DNA of 64,000 nucleotides from contig NZ_JAIQXE010000001.1 in the NCBI RefSeq assembly GCF_020076305.1, positions 1,550,001 to 1,614,000 on the forward strand. Direction: 5' to 3'. Below, in pieces: positions 53,601-61,720 of this stretch (position 1 is its first letter; each line of letters starts with the position of its first letter). The DNA comes from Flavihumibacter profundi. GTDB lineage: Bacteria > Bacteroidota > Bacteroidia > Chitinophagales > Chitinophagaceae. Below the pieces are notes generated by a model. That model searched no databases, was not told the DNA's origin, and worked only from the letters and a program-made list of their open reading frames with translations. Position numbers and translations under genes: made by a program.

Positions 53601-53731
53601 TCCGGGAAAGCTTCAATAGGCATATTCCTGAATGCTACAAAACCGGCAATGGCCAATACCCCGACACAGAAAAAAGTAAACGCCTTATTCTTAATGGAAA
53701 AAGCGATAATATTTTTGATGAACTTATTCAT
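50621..53731 (-). CDS. czcA: Heavy-metal efflux RND pump, CzcA type
   Basis: This 1036-residue inner-membrane pump has twelve expected spans and two large periplasmic loops. GAVDFGIIIDGAVVMVEG in the fourth span carries the Asp/Asp/Glu relay typical of the CzcA branch (divalent cation exporters for Co, Zn, Cd or Ni) and differs from the CusA copper/silver type. NMPIEAFPDVTNTQI near the start and LPQLNEGALWVEAKFPMSQS in the second half are family hallmarks. It is the last gene in a co-directional RR-HK-CzcC-CzcB-CzcA unit, 3 bp after the adaptor gene. Confidence 0.9.
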   Translation of the reverse strand: MNKFIKNIIAFSIKNKAFTFFCVGVLAIAGFVAFRNMPIEAFPDVTNTQIIIVTEWNGRSAEEIERFVTTPIEIAMNSVQRKTSVRSITMFGLSVIKIIFDDDVEDFFARQQVNNQLRNVSLPDGVEPDVQPPYGPTGEIFRYVLKSPSRDTRDLLTLQNWVIDRNLRSVPGVADLVAFGGQEKVYEVSVDPNRLSKYDVTPLEVYDAVNKSNLNVGGDVIEKNGQAYVVRGVGLLGSIQDIENIIVKEFGNNPVLVKNLADVKESSLPRVGQVGLNDSDDVVEGIVVMRKGENPKEVLERVKAKIQELNERILPKDVKMETFYDRDNLMNYTTHTVMHNVIEGIVFVTVIVFLFMADWRTTVTVSIVIPLSLLFAFLCLKLKGMSANLLSLGAVDFGIIIDGAVVMVEGVFVALDSLAHKVGMDAYNKLAKGKIVKKTGAEMGKAIFFSKLIIITALLPIFSFQKVEGKMFSPLAYTLGFALLGALIFTLTLVPVLCHIFLNKNVKEKHNPFVNFWNKIVEKGFAFTFRYKKLTLLIAGACITLTFISAKFLGTEFLPQLNEGALWVEAKFPMSQSLAETVKRTSLLRKELQQFPEVNGVLSQVGRSNDGTDPSGFYYVQMQVNLKQKEDWKRKISMDDLVREMDDSLSKYQGIGYNYSQPIIDNVAESVAGINASNAVKIYGEDLDKLDELANEVIKQIEHVQGIKDVGILRNVGQPEISVILDRELMAAYGVTLSDAQAVLEMAFGGKTATQKYEGEKKFDVRVRYLKEYRRSEADMANLKVPTAAGAKIPLKEIAVIKKITGPAFIYRDNTKRFIGVKFSVRDRDLGSTINEAQRNVEKNIQLPTGYSIGWTGEFENQVRATSRLAQVVPISLICIFVLLFIMFGNVKDSLIVLANVPFAIIGGILALHITGINFGISGGVGFIALFGICIQNGVILITEFHNNMRRNLELNIAIKEAVKVRTRPVVMTALMASIGLLPAAISTGIGSESQKPLAVVIIGGLITATILTLLVFPIIFWVFNRNRNEPITNHV

Positions 53732-53734
53732 TCA

Positions 53735-54814
53735 TTAGTCATTTAAAGCGTCATAAACCAGTAATTGATTCGCAGTCAGCACTTTCTCCCCTTCCTTCAA
53801 CCCGGAAGCGAGATACGTTACATCACCCAACTGCCTGAAAACCTCTACCTGCCTGGTTTCAATATTGTAACGGTCTTTAAATACCATAACGAAACTCTTG
53901 CTCTTGTCAAATATTATAGCAGCAGATGGAACGGCAATCATCTCCCGGTTTGAGGCATATGACATTTTAATTGTAGCCCTCATTTCAGGTTTCAGTAAAA
54001 AACCATCATTGCGGAGCCTGATCCGCGCTTTCATGGCCTTGGTTTCCGGATCTATAATATTGTAGATTTTATCCACCTTTCCTGTGAACAACTTATCGGG
54101 ATAACTGAGTGTGGTTACCGATGCATCGATGCCCAGTTTTACCTGGTCAATATCGCTTTCATTCACATTGGCAATTGCCCACACTTCATCAATTTCTGCT
54201 ATGTCAAATATATTATCTGTCCTGTCGCTCCTTAACTGCATATCCTGGTTAATGTTCTTCTGGATTACAAACCCGTTTAACGGTGAACGCACTTCATAGG
54301 TCGCTCCCTGTTTGATGCTGTAAATCCGGTAGGTTTCCTGCATCCTCTTTAATTGCGATTCGGCTTTTTCCAACAGGCTTTTTGATTCCAGGACGTCCCT
54401 TTCCGTATTTAACTTGCCTTCAAACAATTCCTGCGCTACCCTTAAATTGTTCCTTGCGACAATCACATCATTTTTCGCATCATCCAGTTCTTTATCAAAC
54501 CCTGCGACTTCCGTACTCCTGATCGTAGCCAGCAATTGCCCTTTCGTTACCTTATCCCCTAATTCCACAAAGACCTTGTTGACATTTCCGCCAACTACAG
54601 GATAAACCTCAATCAACTTATTATTATCAGCAGTTATCTTACCATAAAAACTCAATTCTGTCTTAAGGGGCTGGATTGTTGCAGCAGCCATTTGGGTACT
54701 GGAAAGCATTTTATCGCTCAGTACAAATGATTCCACTACCTGTCCTTTTTTTTGTTCTGGTGAACAGGAACCAAGTAAAACGAGTAAAGACAGGAATATC
54801 ACTGTGTATTTCAT
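53735..54814 (-). CDS. czcB: RND efflux periplasmic adaptor, CzcB type
   Basis: This 359-residue adaptor has a lipobox (VLLGSCSPEQKKG, Cys at residue 17), a lipoyl part (VYPVVGGNVNKVFVELG and VTKGQLLATIRS), a short coiled-coil hairpin, a beta-barrel domain and a membrane-proximal end. No N-terminal or C-terminal metal-binding His/Met cluster is obvious. It should connect the pump to the TolC-like channel. It sits 3 bp from the pump gene and 4 bp from the channel gene. Confidence 0.88.
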   Translation of the reverse strand: MKYTVIFLSLLVLLGSCSPEQKKGQVVESFVLSDKMLSSTQMAAATIQPLKTELSFYGKITADNNKLIEVYPVVGGNVNKVFVELGDKVTKGQLLATIRSTEVAGFDKELDDAKNDVIVARNNLRVAQELFEGKLNTERDVLESKSLLEKAESQLKRMQETYRIYSIKQGATYEVRSPLNGFVIQKNINQDMQLRSDRTDNIFDIAEIDEVWAIANVNESDIDQVKLGIDASVTTLSYPDKLFTGKVDKIYNIIDPETKAMKARIRLRNDGFLLKPEMRATIKMSYASNREMIAVPSAAIIFDKSKSFVMVFKDRYNIETRQVEVFRQLGDVTYLASGLKEGEKVLTANQLLVYDALND

Positions 54815-54818
54815 TTTA

Positions 54819-56072
54819 TTAAAATATTTTTTCGTTGACCAAATAATTAAGGTTTTCGCCGGCTATGAGCAGTTGCTTTTTCATTTCGTTCAGCAACACT
54901 GAGCTTTGGTTATAGCTTTCCATGAAATCAGTAAATTCTATGAGGGAGATATTACGTTTTTGGAAATTCTGTAAAACGCCCGAATAAACCAGTTCCAGGT
55001 TCGGCGCTGTACTCTTGCTGATCTTCTGGTATTGCCGCTGCTGGTAAACCAGGTTATTATAAGCTGTGCTGATCCTCGCAGTAAGCTCAAGTGCTTTTTG
55101 CTGCTGCATTGATTTTGATTGTGCAATCTGCTTCTCCGCTACCTGGATATTTCCCTTATTCCTGTTCCAGAAAGGAAGAGGTAAGGCAACAGTAAGGTTC
55201 ACCTGGTTTTGAAAAGCTCCCCCACGCTGGTCGTAGGCAGCTCCTACTGTAAGATCAGGCGCAGCAAGGGATTGCTGCCATTTCAGGAACAACTCGTTGC
55301 TTGATGTTATTTTCACTGTCGTAAGGTATTCGGGGTTTTGGGCAAGGGCTTTATTCTGGAGTTCGCCCAAATCTGCAGCAAATGGCTTGTTGCATATGGA
55401 ATCTGCAGTTCCTTCCCCTACAAGGGGTAAAATATCATCAGCCAGGTTTGTAAGTATTTTCAGGTTCTCCTGTTCAGCATAAATATTCTTCTGTACTTCC
55501 GTCAATTCATTTTTAAGGCTCAGGGCGAGTGATTGCAACCTGACTACATCTTTTAAAGGCACGTTCCCTTTTTCCGATTGTACCATATAGGCTTCAGAAA
55601 GGGTATCGATGCTGGCCAGCTGGGCAACTATGGTTTTTGTTTTTAACTCATCAAAATATACACTGTAAAAACTCTGGCGGATCTGGTACCGAAGGGCCTG
55701 AAGCAACTGCTCAAACTGGAGGGTAGCAATTGGCAGGTTGGATTTCGCAAATGCGACCTCATTTTTCTTTTTCCCGCCCAGGTAAATCAATTGCTGCACT
55801 GCAAGGGCTTTCTGGCCTTCCTGGCCAACATTAAAAACCTTGCCGTTCTGGGGATCGATAGCATTCAGCTCTCCTACCACCACCGGCTGGTCCCATATTT
55901 TTGCCTGGACTACCCTGGCTGTTGCGATATCAATATTATATTGCTCTGATAGCAGCAATAAATTACTTTTCTGGAACTGGGCTTCGCAATCCTGCAGGGA
56001 AAGCCTTTTTTGCGCATGCAGGCCAATGCTGAGGAAAAAGGCAAAAACCGCTGTAAAGCACCTTCTTGTCAT
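54819..56072 (-). CDS. czcC: TolC/CzcC-family outer-membrane channel
   Basis: This 417-residue protein has a signal peptide (ending GLHAQK) and two outer-membrane efflux domains. LSLQDCEAQFQKSNLLLLSE, then GQEGQKALAVQQLIYLGGKK, and NLTVALPLPFWNRNKGNIQ are typical of the CzcC branch. It forms the outer-membrane exit of the metal-efflux complex. It lies 85 bp downstream of the sensor kinase gene; that gap may hold a secondary promoter. Confidence 0.87.
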   Translation of the reverse strand: MTRRCFTAVFAFFLSIGLHAQKRLSLQDCEAQFQKSNLLLLSEQYNIDIATARVVQAKIWDQPVVVGELNAIDPQNGKVFNVGQEGQKALAVQQLIYLGGKKKNEVAFAKSNLPIATLQFEQLLQALRYQIRQSFYSVYFDELKTKTIVAQLASIDTLSEAYMVQSEKGNVPLKDVVRLQSLALSLKNELTEVQKNIYAEQENLKILTNLADDILPLVGEGTADSICNKPFAADLGELQNKALAQNPEYLTTVKITSSNELFLKWQQSLAAPDLTVGAAYDQRGGAFQNQVNLTVALPLPFWNRNKGNIQVAEKQIAQSKSMQQQKALELTARISTAYNNLVYQQRQYQKISKSTAPNLELVYSGVLQNFQKRNISLIEFTDFMESYNQSSVLLNEMKKQLLIAGENLNYLVNEKIF

Positions 56073-56157
56073 AATTTACATCTTCAGTAAAATGCAAAAA
56101 TGGACAAACCGTCTTTAACATACCTTAAATGAACCTTAAAAACGGCTTAAGGCGGCT

Positions 56158-57507
56158 TTAAAAAAAGATGGTAAACTCGTTCAGTCCGCGGTCGGCCTGG
56201 TACTGGATATTATATCCATAATAGTTAAGTATCCTTTGTACAATCCTTAGTCCAAGGCCAAGGCCTGAAGATTTTTTTGCATTAGCGCCCCGCATAAATG
56301 GCTGGAATAATTTTTTTTGTTCCTCTGGTGTCAAGACGGGTCCGTTATTGGTTATTTTTATCCATAACTTTTCCCCTGATGAACAAATCGTTATTTCAGC
56401 CTGCCTGTTAACAGAGTAATTACAGGCATTTTTCAGGAGGTTATAAAATACAGTTTCCATCAGGAAATGATTACCGTTAACCATCATCATCTCCTCGGTG
56501 ATATCCTCATTTTCAATATTCAAAACTGCCCTGAAATCTTTTGATTCTGCATGCACTTTTTCGATGCTTTTATAAATCGTTTCATCCAGCCGGCATTGTT
56601 CATGACTGACTGTTTTCTTGTTATCCATTTTAGACAAGATCAGCAGGGAGTTGATGAGTTCATTGAGCTGGTTGATATTCTGTAAAGTGGCCTGGATAAA
56701 ACCTTTACCCTGCTCATCTACGCTGGCCAGGCGGTTCTCAAGCTGGGCGGAGATTCTCGCCAGTGGCGTCCTCAGTTCATGGGAAGCCTGGGCAGTAAAA
56801 TCCTTTTGCTTCTGGTAGGAATCTTCAATGCGTTCCAGCAAATAATTGAATTCCCTGGCCAGCAGTGATATCTCATTGTTATTATGCGCTTCAACAGGAA
56901 ACCTTTTCTCCAGGTTATGTTCGTTGATCTGGCTGATCTGCTGGTGAAAATGATCGAGCGGGAGCAATAGTTTTTTGGTGGTGTAGAAACAGAGCACCCA
57001 GGCAATGGCTGTCAATACAGCATAAGTAATGATTACCAGGTAAATCAAAAACTGGAGTTTCCGTTTACCAATATTATCATTCGCTGAGATCAGGGCATAA
57101 AATTCCGTTTTATTTATATCATACAAAACACCATAAATTTCATTATCCCCTTCCCTTTTGAAAAAATCCTTATGCTCTTTTAAATAGTCCAGGTCATTTT
57201 CTGTCCACTTGATTTTAGTATCATCCAGGCTGCTGTAGATCAGCTTGTAATCCGCATCGAAGACCAGGGTTTTTTCATTGTATAAATTGTTGATGGTATT
57301 CTTGTCAATAACTTTCAGCAGTTGCTTATCCACTTCCTTAACATCAGTCAGCAGTTTGATGGTAGTGAGCGCTTTTTCCTGCAGCCGCTGCTCAAATTCA
57401 TCCTGCCTGAAATTAGAGAACAGGCCGATAATGATGATGGCGGCAGCACCAAACAGTACAGTAAAAAGGATGCTGATGAATAAGGATATTTTTAATTTAA
57501 GCGTCAT
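56158..57507 (-). CDS. Sensor histidine kinase of the metal-efflux unit
   Basis: This 449-residue kinase has two spans (residues about 9-30 and 155-175), a periplasmic sensor of about 125 residues, a HAMP linker, the phosphoacceptor His in QASHELRTPLARIS, an N-box with LLKNACNYSVN, and a G-box SSGLGLGLRIVQ. It resembles CusS/CzcS-type sensors that respond to periplasmic metal. Its ATG overlaps the stop of the response regulator gene (TAATG at 57505-57509), so both are translated together. Confidence 0.9.
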   Translation of the reverse strand: MTLKLKISLFISILFTVLFGAAAIIIIGLFSNFRQDEFEQRLQEKALTTIKLLTDVKEVDKQLLKVIDKNTINNLYNEKTLVFDADYKLIYSSLDDTKIKWTENDLDYLKEHKDFFKREGDNEIYGVLYDINKTEFYALISANDNIGKRKLQFLIYLVIITYAVLTAIAWVLCFYTTKKLLLPLDHFHQQISQINEHNLEKRFPVEAHNNNEISLLAREFNYLLERIEDSYQKQKDFTAQASHELRTPLARISAQLENRLASVDEQGKGFIQATLQNINQLNELINSLLILSKMDNKKTVSHEQCRLDETIYKSIEKVHAESKDFRAVLNIENEDITEEMMMVNGNHFLMETVFYNLLKNACNYSVNRQAEITICSSGEKLWIKITNNGPVLTPEEQKKLFQPFMRGANAKKSSGLGLGLRIVQRILNYYGYNIQYQADRGLNEFTIFF

Positions 57508-58184
57508 TACAGTTCCTTTAAAAAATAACCGAAACCAACTTTGGTATGGATGAGTTTATCCTCTGCATGCTTGTCGATTTTGTTCCGCAAAAAATTTATG
57601 TAGACTTCAATCGTATTGGGATTGGTTTCAATATGGTCCTCCCAGAGCCGGTCCGCGATCATTTTCTTGGACAATACCTTGCCGTTGGCTTCAGCTAAAA
57701 TAAGCAGCAGCTTAAATTCCTTAGGGGTCAGGTTGACAATGGCATCAGCCCGCTTTACGGTCATATTATCGACGTCGATGGATAAATCGCCAATGGTAAT
57801 ATTTGTATTGGTGAACTGGGGTGTCTCACTTCTGCGCAGCAGGGCATTAACCCTGATTAATAATTCCTCAAAAAGAAAGGGTTTAACGATATAATCATCG
57901 GCTCCTTTGTTGAAGGCCTCAACCTTGTCTTCAATTTCGCCATAGGCAGTCAGCATCAGGATAGGTATTTTCTTATCCACGGCCCTGACCTGCTGGCACA
58001 CTTCAATGCCGTTAATCCCGGGCACATTGATATCCAGGATGGCAATATCATAAGGTTTCAGCTGCAATTGCCTCGCCACCAGGGAACCATTATACAACTG
58101 GTCACAATTGAAATTCTTGCTTTTAAAATAGCTGACGATTTCAGCAGCCAGTTCAAAATCATCTTCCAGGAGTAATATGTTCAT
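57507..58184 (-). CDS. OmpR-type response regulator of the metal-efflux unit
   Basis: This 225-residue protein has a receiver domain with Asp52 in AILDINVPG, Thr in MLTAYG and Lys in IVKPF, and a C-terminal winged helix (LTPKEFKLLLILAEANGKVL and PNTIEVYINFLRNKID). It probably activates this five-gene unit in response to metal sensed by the overlapping kinase gene. It is the first gene of the unit; the upstream region 58185-58598 should contain its promoter. Confidence 0.9.
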   Translation of the reverse strand: MNILLLEDDFELAAEIVSYFKSKNFNCDQLYNGSLVARQLQLKPYDIAILDINVPGINGIEVCQQVRAVDKKIPILMLTAYGEIEDKVEAFNKGADDYIVKPFLFEELLIRVNALLRRSETPQFTNTNITIGDLSIDVDNMTVKRADAIVNLTPKEFKLLLILAEANGKVLSKKMIADRLWEDHIETNPNTIEVYINFLRNKIDKHAEDKLIHTKVGFGYFLKEL

Positions 58185-58598
58185 GTTTAATATGAAATTG
58201 GGAGCGGTAAATCTCCATCTAAATTTGGACTGGAAGATAGCTAAATTTAAAGAGTGTTGCCAATTTACACCTCAAACTAGTCATATGGAAAGTAGCCGTT
58301 ATTTAACCCCGATTTCCAAATCCAGTTCAATAGGAAAGTCATATGCGAAAGTGATTCCAGTTTCAGAATAATCAGAAGCAGTAACTATACCTAATCCTAT
58401 TTCGATTGGGCAGACCTATACTTAGGGAGGAGTTCGCATGCTGCATTATATTGTGCCTGGGGAAACAGGTAAAATTGGTCTGGCTTAATCCATAAGTTGA
58501 GGTGTACACAGGGGCAACGGCTGTTTTTTCCGCTGGATTTGCAATTGGTGGATTTGGGAAAAAGATTAACTGATCAACTTGATTCTTTCCTTATCGTT
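58185..58598. other. Non-coding stretch with a possible eroded gene end
   Basis: No intact gene is visible. On the minus strand, about 58299-58415 reads as an open stretch ending in FAYDFPIELDLEIGVK and TAA, composition-like coding sequence but with stops immediately before it, so it may be the remnant of a gene tail. On the plus strand a 16-codon frame at 58438 has a GGAGG six bases ahead, but its product resembles nothing. The promoter of the response-regulator gene is expected at the left end, though I cannot point to its elements. Confidence 0.3.
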
Positions 58599-58907
58599 TT
58601 AAAATTGGGAAGAAATCCATTTAAACAGAATAATGCAACTAACAAAAAATAAAATCAGCAGAATAATGGTTGACCATTTAAGCTCTTGCCTAAACCATGC
58701 TTGTCCTTTTCTTATTAATACAATTACAATAATCATGATAGAAAAGGGTAAATAAATTAACGGTAAAATGGGAACATACATAAATGCCTGCGACCTGTTA
58801 ATAAATTGGAGATAGAACAACAAAAGCATCATATATTGAAAAGATACAATCGCTAAAAGAGTTTCATTGAGTTTGTGTCTGTATGGCATGACCCCATTTT
58901 TATACAA
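58599..58907 (-). CDS. Small membrane protein of unknown function
   Basis: This 102-residue protein has three clear hydrophobic spans (FQYMMLLLFYLQFI, VPILPLIYLPFSIMIIVIVL and TIILLILFFVSCIILFKWI) separated by short basic loops. No family is recognised. It is likely an inner-membrane protein. It is divergent from the small gene at 58934, with 26 bp between the starts, so both promoters would overlap. Confidence 0.5.
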   Translation of the reverse strand: MYKNGVMPYRHKLNETLLAIVSFQYMMLLLFYLQFINRSQAFMYVPILPLIYLPFSIMIIVIVLIRKGQAWFRQELKWSTIILLILFFVSCIILFKWISSQF

Positions 58908-58933
58908 ATTACATTAATCATTAAATTGCCGGC

Positions 58934-59233
58934 ATGGCATGGTACAAAATATCCTATAAGACAGCAACCGGGAAACTAATTTCCGGCATACGGGAATACC
59001 ACCTTAAAAACATTGATGACACCTACGATATATTCCTGGCCAAAGCGAAACAGGCTGGTGAAATAACGGAGTTCAATTGCGTAATGATCAGCACAAAGTC
59101 AGATGAATTTAAAGCTCACCTGGCCGCAAAAGAAAGACGGCGTTTTAACAATACTGGCACTGGTGATTCACGAACAACTGGGCCAGGGAAGTACAGGAAG
59201 AAAGGCGATGGGCCTGAATTGGGAAGCAGGTAA
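58934..59233 (+). CDS. Hypothetical small soluble protein
   Basis: This 99-residue product has no signal peptide or membrane span. Residues 1-65 (MAWYKISYKTATGKL through FNCVMISTKSDEF) have a credible globular alpha/beta pattern, while the last 30 residues are polar and low-complexity (RFNNTGTGDSRTTGPGKY). I recognise no family. Codon use is similar to neighbouring genes, and no competing frame is convincing here, which supports it as a real gene. Function unknown. Confidence 0.45.
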   Translation: MAWYKISYKTATGKLISGIREYHLKNIDDTYDIFLAKAKQAGEITEFNCVMISTKSDEFKAHLAAKERRRFNNTGTGDSRTTGPGKYRKKGDGPELGSR

Positions 59234-59273
59234 AAGTGGCAGTTTATCTCACAGTTTTATATATTACCAAGTA

Positions 59274-59762
59274 ATGAAATTCCATACAATGAAAATAAAA
59301 TCTGTACGGCAGTATTGTCTCCTCTTTATTCTTGCCACTATTTTCGTACCTGTTGCCTGTAATAAAAATCATGACACACCTAAAACAAAAACAGCATTGC
59401 TGACTGCTGGCCCCTGGATAATGACCGGGGAAATGTTTCATGGTGACACATTTACTACGGATGGCAGTATCGCTGACAGGAATCTTTTTCCGCTTGAATC
59501 AGCCTGTGTCAAAGATGACATCACTACTTTTTATACGAATGGAACAGCCCAAAAGTATGCGGGGGCTATTGTATGCCCTGGCACTACTGGCCTGTTCTAT
59601 GATTTCAAATGGGAATTCAGGGAAAATGAATCTATTTTAAATTGCTGGGGATACAATTTTTATAACGTTGAGGTAACTGAAACCTCACTTAAGTATGTCA
59701 TTCGCGATCCATACGCAACTGGCTCAACCATTAATACAATAACCGTCACCTTTTCCCATTAA
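59274..59762 (+). CDS. Lipoprotein, lipocalin-like
   Basis: This 162-residue product is read from ATG 59274; 59289 (MKIKSVRQYC) is an equally good start, and an ATG at 59103 would overlap the preceding gene. The N-terminus has LLFILATIFVPVACNKNHD, an SPII signal with lipobox VACN. The mature region begins TALLTAGPWIMTGEMF, the pattern of small lipocalin-like secreted proteins in Bacteroidota that continue as a beta-barrel of about 130 residues. A ligand-binding role is possible. Confidence 0.6.
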   Translation: MKFHTMKIKSVRQYCLLFILATIFVPVACNKNHDTPKTKTALLTAGPWIMTGEMFHGDTFTTDGSIADRNLFPLESACVKDDITTFYTNGTAQKYAGAIVCPGTTGLFYDFKWEFRENESILNCWGYNFYNVEVTETSLKYVIRDPYATGSTINTITVTFSH

Positions 59763-59798
59763 TTTTCATTTGGGGCTGTAATTTAACAGTGTTTACAA

Positions 59799-61070
59799 TC
59801 AGAACTGGTAAGTCAGCAGGAACTGGTAAGACCTTGGATTTACATCCAGCGCAAAACTTGGGGAAAAGCCTTTCTTATTAAAGGCATACCTGAATTCAAA
59901 CTGTATCTTCCCGACAGAAAGACCCGCTCCCCCAAGTACAGAGAATTCATACCTCCTTGGGCCCTCTATCGCTTTGCCATCAACCTCAGTTCCATAAGAA
60001 TAAACGGCATGAAGGCTGTTTTCATTCTCTGCTATCATAAAAGCATTCCCGATTCCCGCGTTGAAATAAAAATCCATCTTCTTGTTACCGTAAAAGATAT
60101 ACCTGGCGAGGGTGTTTAGCTGGACATAGGAAAAACTCATCTTTACGTCAGTGTTAACTCCATACCCGTTTACTGTTGTGTTGGTTAAACTATTCTCAGT
60201 TGCATAGGCCTTATAGCCAAGTTCATTTACCAAATGCCACTTATTCCTGTTCCTTGGCAGGCCTATATCCATGGACAACCCAAATATGGGCGAAACATTA
60301 CCACTGTAATTGTCAGCTGCCAGTTCACTACTTCCTGTAAAATCAAAACTATTTATCGATACGCCCCCGATTATCCCGAATTTAATTGTAGTCGGATCTT
60401 TTTTCTTAACCTCAACAGAAGACCCTGGCACCGTGCATTCCAGGTACTTAAGGAAAATATTGGTGATGCTTTTGCTGGTGTACTTAACCGTACCGGCTTC
60501 CTGCTGAACAGCTGTGCAGCTAGAAAACAAGGAATCCAATTGGTGGATATAATGCGAATGTTCCAGTACCCGGTTATTGGCTTCTTCATAGCTATAGTTA
60601 TGAATCAATTCAACCGGTTGCTGGTTATCTTTTACATAATAATAGTGATCCTTCTGACGGGTCCTGAACTGATATAAGGTAAGGGAAGGATGCCTTAACA
60701 ATTGTAGTAAAAAAACCGGCCTGTGTATAGTCGGGGAATCAATTGAAACATTGCTGATGGCCAGATCCTTATCCCCCGGCAACATATCAATTCCAACATT
60801 ATACCCCGCATAGGATTCCTTAACAGAAGGAATATAGAAGCCTTTAATATCGGCACCTGTGAAAACTTTTTTATCACCTGAAAGGTTGAGAAAAACAATG
60901 TTCTCCGGATTGTTTTTCCAGTTCCTGTAATCAACTTTTCCGGGAACGCTGTCCCCGGCCCGGTTTATGATGATTGCATCAATGAAATTAGACTGGCTGA
61001 AGGAAAGACCATAAACAGAAATTAATATAAATACAATTAACCCTCTTTTAAACATAAAGCATTTTTTCAT
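59799..61070 (-). CDS. Outer-membrane beta-barrel protein of unknown function
   Basis: This 423-residue protein has a signal peptide (LIVFILISVYGLSFSQ). Residues about 25-215 resemble a soluble N-terminal domain with GDSVPGKVDYRNWKNNPEN and GDKKVFTGADIKGFYIP, and residues about 225-423 form a small beta-barrel that ends QFLLTYQF with terminal Phe. This two-part layout is common for Bacteroidota PorT-like outer-membrane proteins of unknown role. It lies 110 bp downstream of the LytTR gene on the same strand and could be its target. Confidence 0.65.
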   Translation of the reverse strand: MKKCFMFKRGLIVFILISVYGLSFSQSNFIDAIIINRAGDSVPGKVDYRNWKNNPENIVFLNLSGDKKVFTGADIKGFYIPSVKESYAGYNVGIDMLPGDKDLAISNVSIDSPTIHRPVFLLQLLRHPSLTLYQFRTRQKDHYYYVKDNQQPVELIHNYSYEEANNRVLEHSHYIHQLDSLFSSCTAVQQEAGTVKYTSKSITNIFLKYLECTVPGSSVEVKKKDPTTIKFGIIGGVSINSFDFTGSSELAADNYSGNVSPIFGLSMDIGLPRNRNKWHLVNELGYKAYATENSLTNTTVNGYGVNTDVKMSFSYVQLNTLARYIFYGNKKMDFYFNAGIGNAFMIAENENSLHAVYSYGTEVDGKAIEGPRRYEFSVLGGAGLSVGKIQFEFRYAFNKKGFSPSFALDVNPRSYQFLLTYQF

Positions 61071-61182
61071 TTCAGGATGCCGCCAATATAGAATATAAAC
61101 CCAGTATCTCTAAACTATTAGGCAAATAGGTTATAACTATTGCGTAAGACCTGAATGGAAATCAGCCTGTTTTATTATAGCA

Positions 61183-61503
61183 TCACCGGATAATCTGTAG
61201 TTGCTCAATTACCCGCTCATAATATTGCCTGGAAATGGGAATCGCTATGTCTCCAATGATCAAATGATCTTTGGCAATATGATCAATAAAAAAAACTGAG
61301 ACGGCATAGGACCGGTGCGTTTGAATAAAGATATCCGGCGGAAGTTTTTTCATGGCCCCGCTAAGGGTTGATCTTACCAGGTAACAAGTTTTATCAGTAA
61401 AACAGATCTTGGTATAATTCCCTTCTGTTATCAAAAAGGTTACTTCGAGCGGATCTACTTTTTTCAGGATTTTATCCTGCCAGATGAATATGGGTTTCAA
61501 CAT
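61183..61503 (-). CDS. Stand-alone LytTR-domain DNA-binding protein
   Basis: This 106-residue protein consists almost entirely of a LytTR domain: VTFLITEGNYTKICF, FIQTHRSYAVSVFFID and IPISRQYYERVIEQL match the three conserved parts. It lacks the N-terminal receiver found in typical LytTR response regulators, so it is not a classic two-component regulator. LytTR proteins bind pairs of direct repeats on one face of DNA. A 22-bp direct repeat and a large inverted repeat lie just upstream of this gene (61614-61770), and an outer-membrane protein gene lies downstream on the same strand. Confidence 0.85.
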   Translation of the reverse strand: MLKPIFIWQDKILKKVDPLEVTFLITEGNYTKICFTDKTCYLVRSTLSGAMKKLPPDIFIQTHRSYAVSVFFIDHIAKDHLIIGDIAIPISRQYYERVIEQLQIIR

Positions 61504-61613
61504 GCTTTGCGAGGGTTTAAGGTTAAATGATACCTAATTTAAAAAAAATAAGCGCATATACTACCCCTGCCATTGATTTTCCGGGAACAGTCCTCATTGC
61601 CTCCCCGATACTA

Positions 61614-61683
61614 CCTCATTGGGTCCTCTTTGGGTCCTCGGCCCCGGAGGTCTTTCCGAGGACCCAATGAGGACCCAAAGAGG
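61614..61683. repeat. Long inverted repeat built from 11-bp tandem units
   Basis: The left arm (61614-61641) and right arm (61656-61683) are 28 nt each and complementary at 26 positions around a 14-nt centre. Each arm is itself a tandem of the 11-mer CCTC(A/T)TTGGGT, so the unit order is inverted between arms and the two mismatches fall at the variable A/T. A related shorter unit (CCTCATTGCCTCC at 61592-61604; GAGGCAAAGAGG at 61683-61694) extends both sides. The element is GC-rich against its surroundings and has no coding sense. Confidence 0.85.
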
Positions 61684-61720
61684 AGGCAAAGAGGTGTTTT
61701 CGAGGTAAAACAGACATTCA

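Noticed and set aside
50621-53731. Copper/silver pump (CusA) as the identity of the RND protein
   Set aside because: The fourth-span motif DFGIIIDGAVVMVE is that of the CzcA divalent-cation branch.
53088-53738. 216-codon open frame on the plus strand
   Set aside because: It lies opposite the N-terminal part of the CzcA-type pump; its residues mirror the codon bias of the sense gene.
58438-58488. 16-codon frame with a strong GGAGG ribosome-binding site
   Set aside because: Bacteroidota rarely use such sites, the product resembles nothing, and the surroundings look like eroded sequence.
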